Shown: positions 44,753 to 54,805, counted from the stretch's first letter. The stretch: DNA of 64,000 bases from Dyella sp. 2HG41-7 (GCF_021390675.1 NZ_JAJEJV010000004.1:1116001-1180000), one strand, 5' to 3'. A program made the numbers and translations. Notes: generated by a model from the sequence alone, not told the origin.

Positions 44753-45792
44753 CGCTTTACCTCGAAACCGTCTTGCGCAAGAAATGAAAGCATGTCGCTT
44801 TCGCGCAGCAGATTCACATCGCCTGGCACGGAGTGTTTAAGGCAGGCGGCGGCCATCGCAAATTCGAGCGCAGCCTCGTCGGTCATTTGCTGAAACAGGC
44901 CATGCAAAAGCCCTGCGGCAAAGGCATCGCCGCCGCCGATGCGGTCGACAATATGCGTGAGCGTGTGCGGCTTGGTTATCCATAGACGCTCGCGTGTCGC
45001 CATCATGCCAAAGATGTCTTGATCGTCGACATTGCGAAGATGGCGCTCCGTCGCTGCCAAGCGACGAAGTCGCGGCCACGCGTCTAGGGCCGCTTCCGCT
45101 GCGGCGCGAAAGCGTTCAGGCGCGTTGGTGTGGGTAAATTCCAGGCCAAGCATCAAGGCGATATCGCGATCGTTGCCAAAGATCAGATCGGCTTGCCCGG
45201 CCACATCGCGAATCAGGGCGGGTGCCTGCGGCGAGCGCGATCCCCAAAGCTTGCTGCGGTAGTTGCAATCGAATGAAACCGATAGCCCGGCGGCGCGTGC
45301 GGCGCGAACGGCGTTCAAAGCCGCCTGCGCCGTCGATTCGCCAAGCGCAAGGTTGATGCCTGAAAGGTGCAGCCACTGTGCGCCTGTAAGCAGCCGAGGC
45401 CAATCGTAAGAATCCGCAGAGGTGCATGCGAATACGGAGTTTGCGCGATCGTAGAGCACTTCGGACGGACGGTGCATGGCGCCCGGCGACAGGAAGTAGA
45501 TGCCCATGCGACCTCCCGTGTAGCGAAGGCTGCTGGTATCCACGCCATGACGATGCAACTCGCCGGCGCATGCGCGCCCGAGTGCGTTATCTGGCAGCGC
45601 GCTGATCATCGCGCTGTCGTGCCCAAGGATCGCGAGCGATGCGGCGACATTCGCTTCCGCGCCGCCAAAATGCACGTCGAAGCGAGGGGATTGAAACGGT
45701 AGCTCATTGCCGGGCGGCGACAACCGCATCAGCAGTTCGCCAAAGAAGGCGATGCGAATACGGGGCGTGTTTTTGCGCGGTTCGTTATGCAT
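44749..45792 (-). CDS. kdgK: 2-dehydro-3-deoxygluconokinase KdgK (PfkB family)
   Basis: Phosphorylates KDG to KDPG, the last dedicated step of glucuronate catabolism before aldolase cleavage. The 347 residues show the ribokinase/PfkB fold: RIAFFGELLMRLSPPGNE, HFGGAEANVAASLAILGHDS (substrate-binding Gly-rich motif), and the catalytic-base motif VDRIGGGDAFAAGLLHGLF. Nearest alternatives are other sugar kinases; the operon with uxuB and mannonate dehydratase supports KdgK. The partner KDPG aldolase (eda) is not in this window. Confidence 0.92.
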   Translation of the reverse strand: MHNEPRKNTPRIRIAFFGELLMRLSPPGNELPFQSPRFDVHFGGAEANVAASLAILGHDSAMISALPDNALGRACAGELHRHGVDTSSLRYTGGRMGIYFLSPGAMHRPSEVLYDRANSVFACTSADSYDWPRLLTGAQWLHLSGINLALGESTAQAALNAVRAARAAGLSVSFDCNYRSKLWGSRSPQAPALIRDVAGQADLIFGNDRDIALMLGLEFTHTNAPERFRAAAEAALDAWPRLRRLAATERHLRNVDDQDIFGMMATRERLWITKPHTLTHIVDRIGGGDAFAAGLLHGLFQQMTDEAALEFAMAAACLKHSVPGDVNLLRESDMLSFLAQDGFEVKR

Positions 45793-45804
45793 CGCCTTCC
45801 TCCG

Positions 45805-48462
45805 TCAGTCCTGAACGACGAGGTCCTTCGTCAAATGAATATCGGCGCTCGACGAGCCGATCTGCACTTGGTAGCTCCCGGGATCGACCGCATACGCATG
45901 GCGCTGATCGTCGTAGTATCTGAGATCGACGGCCGGGGAAATATCAAAGGACACGCTTCGTTCTTCGCCTGGCTGCAACGTCACGCGCTGAAAACCGCGC
46001 AACTCCTTGTTGACGCGCGAATGCGGAGCATGCAGAGGGCGCAGGTACAGCTGAACTACTTCGTCGCCCGCGCGATGGCCGATGTTCTTAAGCTTCATGC
46101 TGATCTTGACGTGATCGTGCGCGCTGACCGCGTTTCGATCAAGCTGGAGATCGGAATATGCAAATTGGGTATACGACAAGCCATATCCGAATGGATAAAG
46201 CGGCTCGCCTTTGAAATACCGGTACGTGCGACCTTCCATGTTGTAGTCGTCGAAAGACGGAAGCTTTTCGTCCGCCTTATAGAAAGTGATGGGCAAGCGA
46301 CCCGCCGGATCGGAGACGCCAAAGAGCGCATCGGCAACCGCATTGCCACCGCGTTGTCCCGGATACCAAGCCACCAAAATAGCGGGGATGTGCTGCTTGG
46401 CCCAATCGATGGCGAGCGCCGATCCGGTGGTAAGCACCATCACAACGGGTTTGCCGGTGGCGTGCAGCGCTTCCAGTAATTTTTCCTGGGTGGCCGGCAA
46501 GCGAAGATCGGTACGGTCGCCACCGGCGAAGCCCGGATAGTTGACCTTCATTTCCTCGCCTTCCAACTCGCTGGTGAGTCCGCCCACAAAGATCACAACG
46601 TCGGCGTTGCGGGCTACATCCAATGCTTCGTCCAAAGGCGCTTTGGCATGAGGCAGTCGCCAAGCCAATCGCACATCGTTGTTGCGATTGTTTTTCGCGT
46701 ATTCGAGGCGAATGTCGTAGGCCTTGCCGGCCTCCAGATCGATCACCGCCTTGTGTGGCTCCGAATTGGCGCCGGTATTCCATGCATCCAGCACCAAACG
46801 GTTGTCGACATACAAGCGGTACCCATTGCTGGCGGCATCGCTCAACGCATACCGACCGGACGCCGGCGGCAAAAGTTGTCCGCTCCAGCGCACGCTGAAA
46901 TCGTTATTGGCGAGCGCCTTACTTGCAGGAAATTCGCCACGAAGCACCATATCGTCTGTGGGCGTGCTGTGATCCCAGTTGAAACTGATTTGCGAGTCCG
47001 TACGGGTCAACACAGGGGAGCCGATGAAATCGGTGCCAGAAAAATACTCCGCCTTGAGACCATGCTCGGTTGCGTTCGCCGCCGGGCGCAGATAGTTCGA
47101 TGCGACTAACGAAGCATCGCCGGGCCCGCTCATACCTTCGACCAGATCGGCACCGCGCGCGTACGCGATTTCTGCGCCGGGAGCGGCTTCACGAATGCCT
47201 TGCAGAATCGTGACCGGCGCAGCCGGTGTCCCATGGTAGTTGCCCAACAGCGCGGAGACATCGTCTGCCGTCGGGCCGATCACCGCGATGCGGTGCACGT
47301 TGCGTGACAGCGGCAGAACACCGTCGTTCTTCAGTAGTACGATCGATTCTTGCGCCGCACGGCGCGCCAGCTTGTCGTGCGCAGGCGACTGATTTACCGC
47401 GTACGGAATTTGCGCCCAACGCACGTGTTCCGGCGAATCGAACATACCAAGGCGGAAGCGCGCGAACATCAACCGTTCAACCGAATGGTCGATGTCGCTT
47501 TCGCTGATCAGGCCGTCGTGCACGGCGGCGACCAAGGCGCTGTATGTCTTGCCGCAATCGAGGTCATCGCCGTTCTTGACGGCCAAAGCCGCAGCTTGTT
47601 CGGCGGTCTGTACGATTTTGTGATGCAGGTAGATGTCTTCGACCGCATCGCAGTCGGAGACCACGTAGCCGTTGAAGCCCCATTGCTTGCGCAAGACGTC
47701 TTGCAGCAACACGTGGCTGGCCGATGCCGATTCGCCATTCACTCGGTTATAAGCGCCCATTACAGCATCGACATGACCCTCTTGCACCAACGCCTGGAAG
47801 GCAGGCAGGTAAGTTTCGTAAAGATCGCGATCGCTGGGATGCACATCGAATTGATGGCGTTCCGACTCCGGGCCGCTATGTACGGCAAAGTGCTTAGCTG
47901 TGGCGTCGAGCTTGCGGTACTTGGGATCGTTACCCTGCATCCCACGAACAAAAGTTACGCCCATGCGCGACGTGAGAAAAGGATCTTCGCCGTAGGTTTC
48001 CTGGCCTCGCCCCCAACGTGGGTCACGGAAGATATTGATGTTGGGGGACCAAAAGGTTAGACCTTCGTAGCGTTCATGCATGCCGTGCCGGAGAAACTCG
48101 CTGTTTTTGGCGCGTGCCTCGTCGCTGATGGCGGTCGCGACATTGCTCATCAACGCGGTGTCGAAGGTGGCGGACAAGCCGATCGCTTGTGGAAATACGG
48201 TGGCTTGCCCGGCGCGCGCGACACCGTGCAAACCTTCGTCCCACCAATCGTAAGCCGGAATACCTAAGCGGGGAATCGCAGGTGCATTGTTTTGCATTTG
48301 CGATACTTTTTCTTCGAGCGTCATGCGCGACACCAAGTCGGCAGCGCGATCTTTAAAGCTGTGGCCAGGGTCCTTGTAGATCTCCGTCTGCGACCATACT
48401 GGCAGCGCAACTGTGGTGAGCGCCAATGTGGCGATAAGCGTTTTGAAGCGCAGCGTTGTCAC
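45805..48462 (-). CDS. Glycoside hydrolase family 3 with PA14 insertion (beta-xylosidase/beta-glucosidase)
   Basis: Exo-acting beta-glycosidase, most likely a beta-xylosidase on xylo-oligosaccharides. The 885 residues have a signal peptide (LIATLALTTVALPVWSQ, cleavage near residue 25), the GH3 barrel with FPQAIGLSATFDTALM, TAKHFAVHSGPESERH and the nucleophile Asp in GYVVSDCDAVEDIYLHHK (about residue 270), a PA14 domain (about 465-620, GLKAEYFSGTDFIGSPV), the second GH3 domain (VIFVGGLTSELEGEEM), and a C-terminal fibronectin-like domain. It lies in the aguA operon, 18 bp after mannonate dehydratase. Confidence 0.92.
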   Translation of the reverse strand: MTTLRFKTLIATLALTTVALPVWSQTEIYKDPGHSFKDRAADLVSRMTLEEKVSQMQNNAPAIPRLGIPAYDWWDEGLHGVARAGQATVFPQAIGLSATFDTALMSNVATAISDEARAKNSEFLRHGMHERYEGLTFWSPNINIFRDPRWGRGQETYGEDPFLTSRMGVTFVRGMQGNDPKYRKLDATAKHFAVHSGPESERHQFDVHPSDRDLYETYLPAFQALVQEGHVDAVMGAYNRVNGESASASHVLLQDVLRKQWGFNGYVVSDCDAVEDIYLHHKIVQTAEQAAALAVKNGDDLDCGKTYSALVAAVHDGLISESDIDHSVERLMFARFRLGMFDSPEHVRWAQIPYAVNQSPAHDKLARRAAQESIVLLKNDGVLPLSRNVHRIAVIGPTADDVSALLGNYHGTPAAPVTILQGIREAAPGAEIAYARGADLVEGMSGPGDASLVASNYLRPAANATEHGLKAEYFSGTDFIGSPVLTRTDSQISFNWDHSTPTDDMVLRGEFPASKALANNDFSVRWSGQLLPPASGRYALSDAASNGYRLYVDNRLVLDAWNTGANSEPHKAVIDLEAGKAYDIRLEYAKNNRNNDVRLAWRLPHAKAPLDEALDVARNADVVIFVGGLTSELEGEEMKVNYPGFAGGDRTDLRLPATQEKLLEALHATGKPVVMVLTTGSALAIDWAKQHIPAILVAWYPGQRGGNAVADALFGVSDPAGRLPITFYKADEKLPSFDDYNMEGRTYRYFKGEPLYPFGYGLSYTQFAYSDLQLDRNAVSAHDHVKISMKLKNIGHRAGDEVVQLYLRPLHAPHSRVNKELRGFQRVTLQPGEERSVSFDISPAVDLRYYDDQRHAYAVDPGSYQVQIGSSSADIHLTKDLVVQD

Positions 48463-48480
48463 GGTAAAGTCCTTTTTTTC

Positions 48481-49731
48481 TTACCAGTCCCACATGGAAC
48501 CGTCTTCCAGTCGTGCGACGGGAAGCTGTTTGGGTGAATAGGGAAAGCGTGCGGCGAGTTTCTCGTCCAGGGTGACGCCGTGGCCGGCCGATTCCCCGCA
48601 ATGCAGGCGGCCATGGCGGAATTCGTAATCGTGCGGGAACACTTCGTTGGTTTCGTCGGAGTGGAACATGTACTCCTGGATGCCGAAGTTCGGCACCCAG
48701 GTGTCGAAATGCAGCGCGGCACCCATGCAAACCGGCGAAAGATCCGTGGCGCCGTGGAAGCCCGTGCGCACTTGATGAAGCGCTGCGAAGTCGGCCAAGC
48801 GACGCAGATGCGTAATGCCACCACCGTGCACGATGGTGGTACGAATGTAATCGATCAGCTGATTCTCGATAAGGTGCTTGCAGTCCCATATTGAATTGAA
48901 CACTTCGCCAACGGCCAGAGGCGTGGTCGAATGCTGGCGAATGATCTCGAACGATTTCTGATTTTCAGCCGGCGTGGAATCTTCCAGCCAGAACAAGTGG
49001 TAGGGCTCCAGGCTGCACGCCAGTTGCGCCGCTTCGATCGGCGAAAGGCGATGATGCGCATCGTGCAGTAGATGAACATCCGTGCCGTGGTCGGCGCGCA
49101 AACGCTCGAACAATTTCGGAACGACTTCGAGATACTTGGGCGTCGACCACACAGTTTCGGCGGGCAATTCGCTTTCCGCCGGTTCGTATGGCTTGCCGCC
49201 AACCGAAATGCCATAGGTTTTCTTCACGCCCGGTACGGCGCACTGCGCGCGGACGGCGAGAAAACCTTTTTCCATATAACGACCGACCTCGTCGCTGGTT
49301 TCGGCAATATCGCGACCGTTGGCGTGACCGTAAACCAGCGCGCCTTCGCGCGAACGTCCGCCCAGCAGTTGATAGATCGGCATATTGGCGAGCTTGCCGA
49401 GAATGTCCCACAACGCTACGTCGACCGCAGCGATGGCTGTCATCGTGACCGGACCGCGACGCCAATACGCCCCGCGATACAGAAATTGCCAAATATCCTC
49501 GATGCGGCCTGCGTCGCGTCCAATCAGATTCGGCACGACGTGATCCTGCAGATATGACGCCACGGCAAGTTCGCGCCCATTGAGCGTTGCGTCGCCCAGG
49601 CCGGTAATGCCTGCGCGTGTCTCGATTTTAAGCGTGACGAAATTCCGCCCCGGACAAGTGACGATGACGCGTGCATCGACGATCTCGCGATCGCGAGACG
49701 AACCAGGTGACGTTCTTTCAGAAGTGCTCAT
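48481..49731 (-). CDS. manD: D-mannonate dehydratase, enolase superfamily (ManD type)
   Basis: Dehydrates D-mannonate to 2-keto-3-deoxygluconate. The 416 residues are of the enolase-superfamily ManD/RspA group: [60 protein letters not shown], metal-binding [31 protein letters not shown], and [16 protein letters not shown]. This is unrelated in fold to UxuA, the E. coli enzyme for the same step. Placement between aguA and uxuB/kdgK supports a catabolic, high-activity ManD rather than a low-activity RspA. Confidence 0.9.
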   Translation of the reverse strand: MSTSERTSPGSSRDREIVDARVIVTCPGRNFVTLKIETRAGITGLGDATLNGRELAVASYLQDHVVPNLIGRDAGRIEDIWQFLYRGAYWRRGPVTMTAIAAVDVALWDILGKLANMPIYQLLGGRSREGALVYGHANGRDIAETSDEVGRYMEKGFLAVRAQCAVPGVKKTYGISVGGKPYEPAESELPAETVWSTPKYLEVVPKLFERLRADHGTDVHLLHDAHHRLSPIEAAQLACSLEPYHLFWLEDSTPAENQKSFEIIRQHSTTPLAVGEVFNSIWDCKHLIENQLIDYIRTTIVHGGGITHLRRLADFAALHQVRTGFHGATDLSPVCMGAALHFDTWVPNFGIQEYMFHSDETNEVFPHDYEFRHGRLHCGESAGHGVTLDEKLAARFPYSPKQLPVARLEDGSMWDW

Positions 49732-49833
49732 GGGAAATCTCGCGAGTTGAAGTGTGTCGAAGTGAGCGAATATCGGATGGCGCCTGCGTGCAAGTCGAGC
49801 CTCTTATGTCGTCGATGGCCTGTGTGGCGCGGA

Positions 49834-52080
49834 TCACCATGACGAATAGCCGGGGACGTTTTTGAAGGTGAGCGATTCGTAGTACTTCAGATCATGCTGC
49901 GGTGGAGCGAAGCCGGATGGCAGCGGCAGACCGGATACGCTCTGGAAATACGCGATGCACGCGTCTCGCCACCATTGCGCTTCTTTTTCCTGAATCGCCA
50001 GGTAGGCGGCGACTTGTTGGTAGCGCTCGGCATCGATGTAGCCGTCCATACCACGCCAGGTCTCCTGCATGTGTTTGACGTCGTCCACGCCTTGCGTGTA
50101 ATGCGCGACTAATTCGTACCAAAGCGTATGGCCGGAACGCATTCGATAGTCCCAGGGCACGTGATGAAACCACAGCAGAAGCTGCTCAGGCGTTTGCTTT
50201 ACGTCGTTGAATTGGGCGGCAATGGGCGGCGCGTATTGGTCGACAGCATCGCTGCCCGCGCGCGTGCGGTCGAAGCCGATGCCGTTGCGGTCCGCGCGGT
50301 GGTAGTAAACGGGTCGCCAATCCGCGCGCGCCTCGCTGGCGTCCCAGGGCGCCGGGCCGTAATGATGACCAGGGCCCATGATGTGATGCAGCCCGAGCGG
50401 CGTCATATAGTCGACGGCGGCTTCGCGCGATCCCATCATCATTTCGACTACGGGTTTGACGAAGGCTTCGTTATTAGTGAACGTCATCCGCACCCACTGC
50501 TCGGCGATCGTGCGCGAAGCAAGAGTAGGGTTCCAGGCGAGACGGCCGAACACGTACCAATTGGCCTGATTGAAATCCGAGCCGCTCCAATTGCGATTGG
50601 CGCCGATGTTTGCGACGCCAGCGATGCCCGAAAGTGTGTGATGGCCGAGCGAGCCATCGATCACCTTTGCCACGGTCGAACCTTGCCCATGCGCCATGGT
50701 GTCGGAGGACAACACTTCTTCGTAAAGCGGGCCTAGGTAAACCAGATGCGTCGCAAAGCCGAGGTATTCCTTGGTGATCTGGAATTCCATCATCAACGGC
50801 GTTTTTGGCATTGCTCCGAATAGCGGGCCATATGGCTCGCGAGGTTGGAAGTCGACGGGCCCGTTTTTCACCTGCAACAGTACGTTGTCGCGGAAATGTC
50901 CGTCGAGCGGTTTGAATTCGGTGTACGCCTGCTTTGCGCGATCGTCGGCATTCGTTTGCGAATACACAAACGTTCGCCACATCACGACACCGCCATGTGG
51001 CGCGAGCGCGTCGGCGAGCATGTTGGCGCCGTCCGCATGTGTGCGTCCGTAGTCTTGCGGGCCTGGTTGGCCTTCCGAATTGGCTTTGACGAGAAAGCCG
51101 CCGAAGTCCGGAATGATTTTGTAGATTTCGTCGGCCTTCGAACGCCACCAATGTTGCACATTAGGATCGAGCGGATCGGCGGTCTTCAATCCGCCAATTT
51201 CCATCGGCGCGCTGAAGCGTACGCTGATATAGACGCGAATGCCGTAAGGGCGAAAAACTTCTGCCAAGGCCTTCACTTTCTCGAGGTACCTGGGCGTAAG
51301 AATCTCGGCGCCCGCATTCACGTTGTTGAGCACGGTTCCGTTGATGCCAATCGATGCGTTGGCGCGCGCGTAATCGGTGTAGCGCGGATCGCGCCAGTCG
51401 GGCAGCTTCCACCAATCCCAAATGGATGCGCCCGCGTAGCCGCGCTCCACCTCGCCATTGAGGTTGTCCCAATGATTCAGAACGCGCAGTTTGATATGCG
51501 GCGATTCGCGCACGTCGAGGCGATCGATCGATCGCTCAGTTTGCACCAAGCGCAGAAAATGGAACGCGCCGTAGAGCGCGCCAACATCTTCGTTGCCGAC
51601 GATGGCCGTGGCGGTGTGACCGTCCACGGTAACGCTGCGAATAAGATAGCCTTCCTTGCCGAGATCCTTGGTATCCAAGCGCAGGCTCGCGATCAACGGC
51701 GAAGAGCTTGGCGTGCCAACAAGAATCGCTCCGTCGCTTGTTACGGTGTCGGATGATGTAGGTTCGCGACCTAGCAGCCCGTTTAATCCGCTCAACAGTT
51801 CCTTGCGAGTAACCGTCTGCGTCGGCGTGGCGGAACCGGCGATCAACTGCGAAGCGCGGCTTCGATAGAGACTGGCCTGCTCCGTCGCGAGCGGGTGGTA
51901 ACGCAACCACAGTTCGTATCCGTCTTCGGCATGCGCGGGCGCCGTGCTTAGCGCCATCGCCAGCATCAGCACGAACGCTGCGAAAACACGGGTGAAAGCG
52001 GCGATGGGTGAGCCGGCGCCGCAGGCATTCCTGTCGATGGATGCCTCCGCTGTCGCCAACCTATGCAAGAATGCGCTCAT
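49834..52080 (-). CDS. aguA: GH67 alpha-glucuronidase AguA
   Basis: Removes (4-O-methyl-)glucuronic acid from the non-reducing end of glucuronoxylo-oligosaccharides. The 748 residues have a signal sequence (VFAAFVLMLAMALSTAPAHA, ending near residue 52, so a long n-region), an N-terminal GH67 beta domain, and the catalytic barrel with LNHWDNLNGEVERGYAGASI, SIGINGTVLNNVNAGAEILT, FGGFLVKANSEGQPGPQDYG and HHIMGPGHHYGPAPW. ATG 52080 is preferred to a longer reading that overlaps the lacI start. It is the first gene of a six-gene operon with manD, GH3, kdgK, uxuB and GH35. Confidence 0.95.
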   Translation of the reverse strand: MSAFLHRLATAEASIDRNACGAGSPIAAFTRVFAAFVLMLAMALSTAPAHAEDGYELWLRYHPLATEQASLYRSRASQLIAGSATPTQTVTRKELLSGLNGLLGREPTSSDTVTSDGAILVGTPSSSPLIASLRLDTKDLGKEGYLIRSVTVDGHTATAIVGNEDVGALYGAFHFLRLVQTERSIDRLDVRESPHIKLRVLNHWDNLNGEVERGYAGASIWDWWKLPDWRDPRYTDYARANASIGINGTVLNNVNAGAEILTPRYLEKVKALAEVFRPYGIRVYISVRFSAPMEIGGLKTADPLDPNVQHWWRSKADEIYKIIPDFGGFLVKANSEGQPGPQDYGRTHADGANMLADALAPHGGVVMWRTFVYSQTNADDRAKQAYTEFKPLDGHFRDNVLLQVKNGPVDFQPREPYGPLFGAMPKTPLMMEFQITKEYLGFATHLVYLGPLYEEVLSSDTMAHGQGSTVAKVIDGSLGHHTLSGIAGVANIGANRNWSGSDFNQANWYVFGRLAWNPTLASRTIAEQWVRMTFTNNEAFVKPVVEMMMGSREAAVDYMTPLGLHHIMGPGHHYGPAPWDASEARADWRPVYYHRADRNGIGFDRTRAGSDAVDQYAPPIAAQFNDVKQTPEQLLLWFHHVPWDYRMRSGHTLWYELVAHYTQGVDDVKHMQETWRGMDGYIDAERYQQVAAYLAIQEKEAQWWRDACIAYFQSVSGLPLPSGFAPPQHDLKYYESLTFKNVPGYSSW

Positions 52081-52115
52081 ATTCGATCCGAAATCAGGAC
52101 TGATATCGCTCCGCG

Positions 52116-52136
52116 GCAACCGTGTTTCGTGGTTGC
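52116..52136. promoter_or_regulatory. Inverted repeat in the aguA/lacI divergent region
   Basis: GCAACC (52116-52121) and GGTTGC (52131-52136) flank a 9-bp centre GTGTTTCGT, between the divergent aguA and lacI starts. It is not a xyl-box. It could be an operator for another regulator or a hairpin; its function is unknown. Confidence 0.3.
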
Positions 52137-52160
52137 GGGCTCGTTTGAAGGGAAACGGCA

Positions 52161-53237
52161 TTGAAGAAGACAGGTAAGAAATCGGTTCGCCGCAAGGGAA
52201 TGGCCGTCACGATCGACGAGGTGGCTACGCTCGCCAAAGTGTCGCCCATGACGGTGTCGCGCGTGGTCAACGGCCATAGCAAAGTGCGCGAATCGACACG
52301 CGAACGCGTCATGCAAGCGGTGCAGGAGTTGGGTTATATCCCCAATCTGGCCGCCAGTTCGCTGGCTGCCGCACAAGACGCGCGCATCGCGCTGATTTAT
52401 ACCAACCCCAGCGCCGCGTATTTGCGAGAGCTCTTGCTTGGCGCGCTGCATGGCGCCGCGCGCGCCGCGGCGCAATTGGTGATTGCCGACTGGGACGAGC
52501 TGGACATCGGCGCCGAGCGCAAGGCGGCTCGCGCGCTTGCACGTGGTGTTTCCGGTGTGATCCTGCCGCCGCCGTTGTGCGAATCCAAAGCGATTATCGA
52601 GGAGCTGGTCGAAGCGGGCGTGCCGGTGGTGGCGATCGCTTCCGGTCGCTTCAATCACGATATTTCCAGCGTGCGCATCGATGATTTTCTCGCGGCCAAG
52701 GAAGTCACCGAATACCTCGTCAAAATGGGGCACACACGTATCGGCTTTATCAAGGGCCATCCCAATCAGACGGCCAGCACACGGCGTCTTGAGGGATATC
52801 AGGCTGCGCTGAAGGAAATGGGTATCACGGCTGACCCCGCGTTGGTTCAGCAGGGTTACTTCACGTATCGCTCCGCGTTGCCGGTGGTGGAAAATCTGCT
52901 GACGTTGCGCAAGCCGCCGAGCGCGATCTTCGCCAGCAACGACGATATGGCGGCTGCCGCGATTTCCGTCGCGCATCGTCGTGGCCTGGATGTGCCGCGC
53001 GATATTTCCATTGTCGGCTTCGACGATACATCGGCCGCGACCACGGTGTGGCCGGAGTTGACCACGGTGCGCCAGCCGATTTCCACGATGGCCGATTCGG
53101 CCATCGATATTCTGCTGCGTGCGATCCGCCGCAAGGACAACAACACCAAGGTCGTGGCCGATCACGTTGTCGCGCACCAGTTGATTTCGCGCGATTCGGT
53201 CGCTCCGTTCGCAGCCACCATCAAACCGCGCACCTGA
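52161..53237 (+). CDS. LacI-family transcriptional regulator of the xylan/glucuronate locus (XylR-like)
   Basis: DNA-binding repressor expected to bind the TGGTAGCGCTAACA-type boxes of this locus and release them on sensing a xylan-derived sugar. The 358 residues have an N-terminal helix-turn-helix (VTIDEVATLAKVSPMTVSRV, about 15-34), the hinge helix LGYIPNLAASSLAA, and a periplasmic-binding-protein-like ligand domain (VIADWDELDIGAERKAARAL; FASNDDMAAAAISVAHRRG; ISIVGFDDTSAATTVWPELT). The TTG at 52161 follows AAGGGAAA; ATG 52200 is less likely because its upstream AAGGGA is only one base away. It diverges from aguA. Confidence 0.9.
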   Translation: MKKTGKKSVRRKGMAVTIDEVATLAKVSPMTVSRVVNGHSKVRESTRERVMQAVQELGYIPNLAASSLAAAQDARIALIYTNPSAAYLRELLLGALHGAARAAAQLVIADWDELDIGAERKAARALARGVSGVILPPPLCESKAIIEELVEAGVPVVAIASGRFNHDISSVRIDDFLAAKEVTEYLVKMGHTRIGFIKGHPNQTASTRRLEGYQAALKEMGITADPALVQQGYFTYRSALPVVENLLTLRKPPSAIFASNDDMAAAAISVAHRRGLDVPRDISIVGFDDTSAATTVWPELTTVRQPISTMADSAIDILLRAIRRKDNNTKVVADHVVAHQLISRDSVAPFAATIKPRT

Positions 53238-53281
53238 CGCGGAATCCCGTTCTGTACTGATCTTTTCTGCGGGATTCCGCG
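53238..53281. terminator. Stem-loop between convergent lacI and sugar transporter genes
   Basis: CGCGGAATCCCG (53238-53249) and CGGGATTCCGCG (53270-53281) form a perfect 12-bp stem with a 20-nt loop, beginning directly after the lacI TGA. Neither side has a long T-run, so termination is likely but not certain. Confidence 0.5.
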
Positions 53282-53310
53282 TTGATTCGGGCGCGTGGCG
53301 GCGCATGGAG

Positions 53311-54744
53311 CTAGCCCTCCATCTCTTCCAGTTCTTTACCACGCGTTTCGTGCACATAGCGTTGCACGAAGAACAGCGATATCACGGCCGCGGCTGCATA
53401 CAGGCCGTATGCACCCGCCAAGCCGATGCCGGCCAGAAGGATAGGGAAGGTGACGGTGATGGCGAAATTCGACGTCCATTGCGCCGCGCCCGCGACAGCA
53501 AGGCCGGAACCGCGAATCTGATTCGGGAACATCTCGCCGAGCATCACCCACATCACGGGACCCCACGACATATTGAAAAAGATGACGTAGGCATTCGCCG
53601 CAATCAGCGCCAACATTCCCATGTTGTGGGACAGTGCGAGTTTGCCGCTGGCGTCGAGGCCCGCGTTCGCAAATGCGAAGGCGACCAGAGTGAGTGTGAT
53701 AGCCATACCGAGCGAACCTACCCAAAGCAGCGGCTTGCGACCGATGCGATCGATCAGCATCACCGCGACAAGGCATGCGCCAATGCTCAATGCGCCTGAA
53801 ATTACATTGATCAGCAATGCGTCGTTTTCGGAAAAGCCCACCGCTTGCCACAACACAGCGCCGTAGTAGAAAACGACGTTGATACCCACCAACTGCTGAA
53901 AGGTGGCCAAGCCGATACCCACCCAAACGATGGGACGAACCTTGCCGGATGCTTTGTCCAACAGATCGGACAAACGCGGGCGGTGCCGATCCTGCGCCAG
54001 CGACGAACGGATGTCGATCAGCTTGGATTTCGCTTCGCTTTCGCCGTAGAGGCGACTTAGCACGTTCGCCGCGTCGCTATCGCGCTTGCGCACTACCAGG
54101 TAACGCGGGCTTTCGGGAATAAAAAGCAGCGATACGAAGAACAGCGACGAGGGCAACACTTGCATCCAGAACATCCAACGCCACGCCGCCTGATTCAGCC
54201 ACAGCGCGTCGGTCGATGCGCCGGCAGCCTTCGCCAACAGAAAGTTGCTTAGAAACGCGCAGAACAGGCCGCTGATGATGGCGATCTGCTGCACCGTCGC
54301 CAGCCTGCCGCGATAGCGCGCTGGCGCCACTTCCGCGATGTAGGCGGGCGCGATGACGCTGGCCGCGCCGACGGCGAGTCCGCCTAGAATGCGCGCCGCA
54401 ACGAAGAGCGTAGCGGTGCTTGCCGCACCAGCGCCTAGCGCGGAAAGCAGAAACAACACGGACGAGATGATCAATACCGAACGCCGCCCCCAGCGATCGG
54501 CCTCGCGTCCGGCGAAGAACGCGCCCAGCGCGCAACCCAACAACACGGAGGCGACTTCGAATCCGATCTGCGTATCGTTGGACTGGAAGGCGGTTTTGAG
54601 TCCTTCCACCGTGCCGTTGATGACGCCGCTGTCGAAACCGAACAGAAAGCCGCCAAGCGTGGCGACGCAGCTGATCTGGACGATAAATCGCGTGTTTTCT
54701 TCTCGCTTCGCGGGAAGCGCATTTTCAAGCACGACGTTATTCAT
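53311..54744 (-). CDS. xylE: Sugar porter MFS transporter (XylE-like xylose:H+ symporter)
   Basis: Twelve-helix inner-membrane symporter of the sugar porter family. The 477 residues have the family hallmarks: LGGFLFGFDSGVINGTVEGL, GREADRWGRRSVLIIS, ARYRGRLATVQQ, PESPRYLV, a central QQLVGINVVFYYGAVLWQ, DRIGRKPLLWVG and VHETRGKELEEME at the end. It is the third gene of xylB-xylA-xylE, which makes xylose the most likely substrate; glucose or other monosaccharides cannot be excluded. Confidence 0.9.
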   Translation of the reverse strand: MNNVVLENALPAKREENTRFIVQISCVATLGGFLFGFDSGVINGTVEGLKTAFQSNDTQIGFEVASVLLGCALGAFFAGREADRWGRRSVLIISSVLFLLSALGAGAASTATLFVAARILGGLAVGAASVIAPAYIAEVAPARYRGRLATVQQIAIISGLFCAFLSNFLLAKAAGASTDALWLNQAAWRWMFWMQVLPSSLFFVSLLFIPESPRYLVVRKRDSDAANVLSRLYGESEAKSKLIDIRSSLAQDRHRPRLSDLLDKASGKVRPIVWVGIGLATFQQLVGINVVFYYGAVLWQAVGFSENDALLINVISGALSIGACLVAVMLIDRIGRKPLLWVGSLGMAITLTLVAFAFANAGLDASGKLALSHNMGMLALIAANAYVIFFNMSWGPVMWVMLGEMFPNQIRGSGLAVAGAAQWTSNFAITVTFPILLAGIGLAGAYGLYAAAAVISLFFVQRYVHETRGKELEEMEG

Positions 54745-54805
54745 GCCGCACAGTCCTCGTTGACGTAGTCCATGGTTTCCCCCAGCCGAGCGCTTGAGCG
54801 TCCAA

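Noticed and set aside
50018-50031. xyl-box-like sequence TGGTAGCGCTCGGC inside aguA
   Set aside because: Only the left ten bases match, it lies deep in coding sequence far from any start, and there is no promoter-like sequence beside it.
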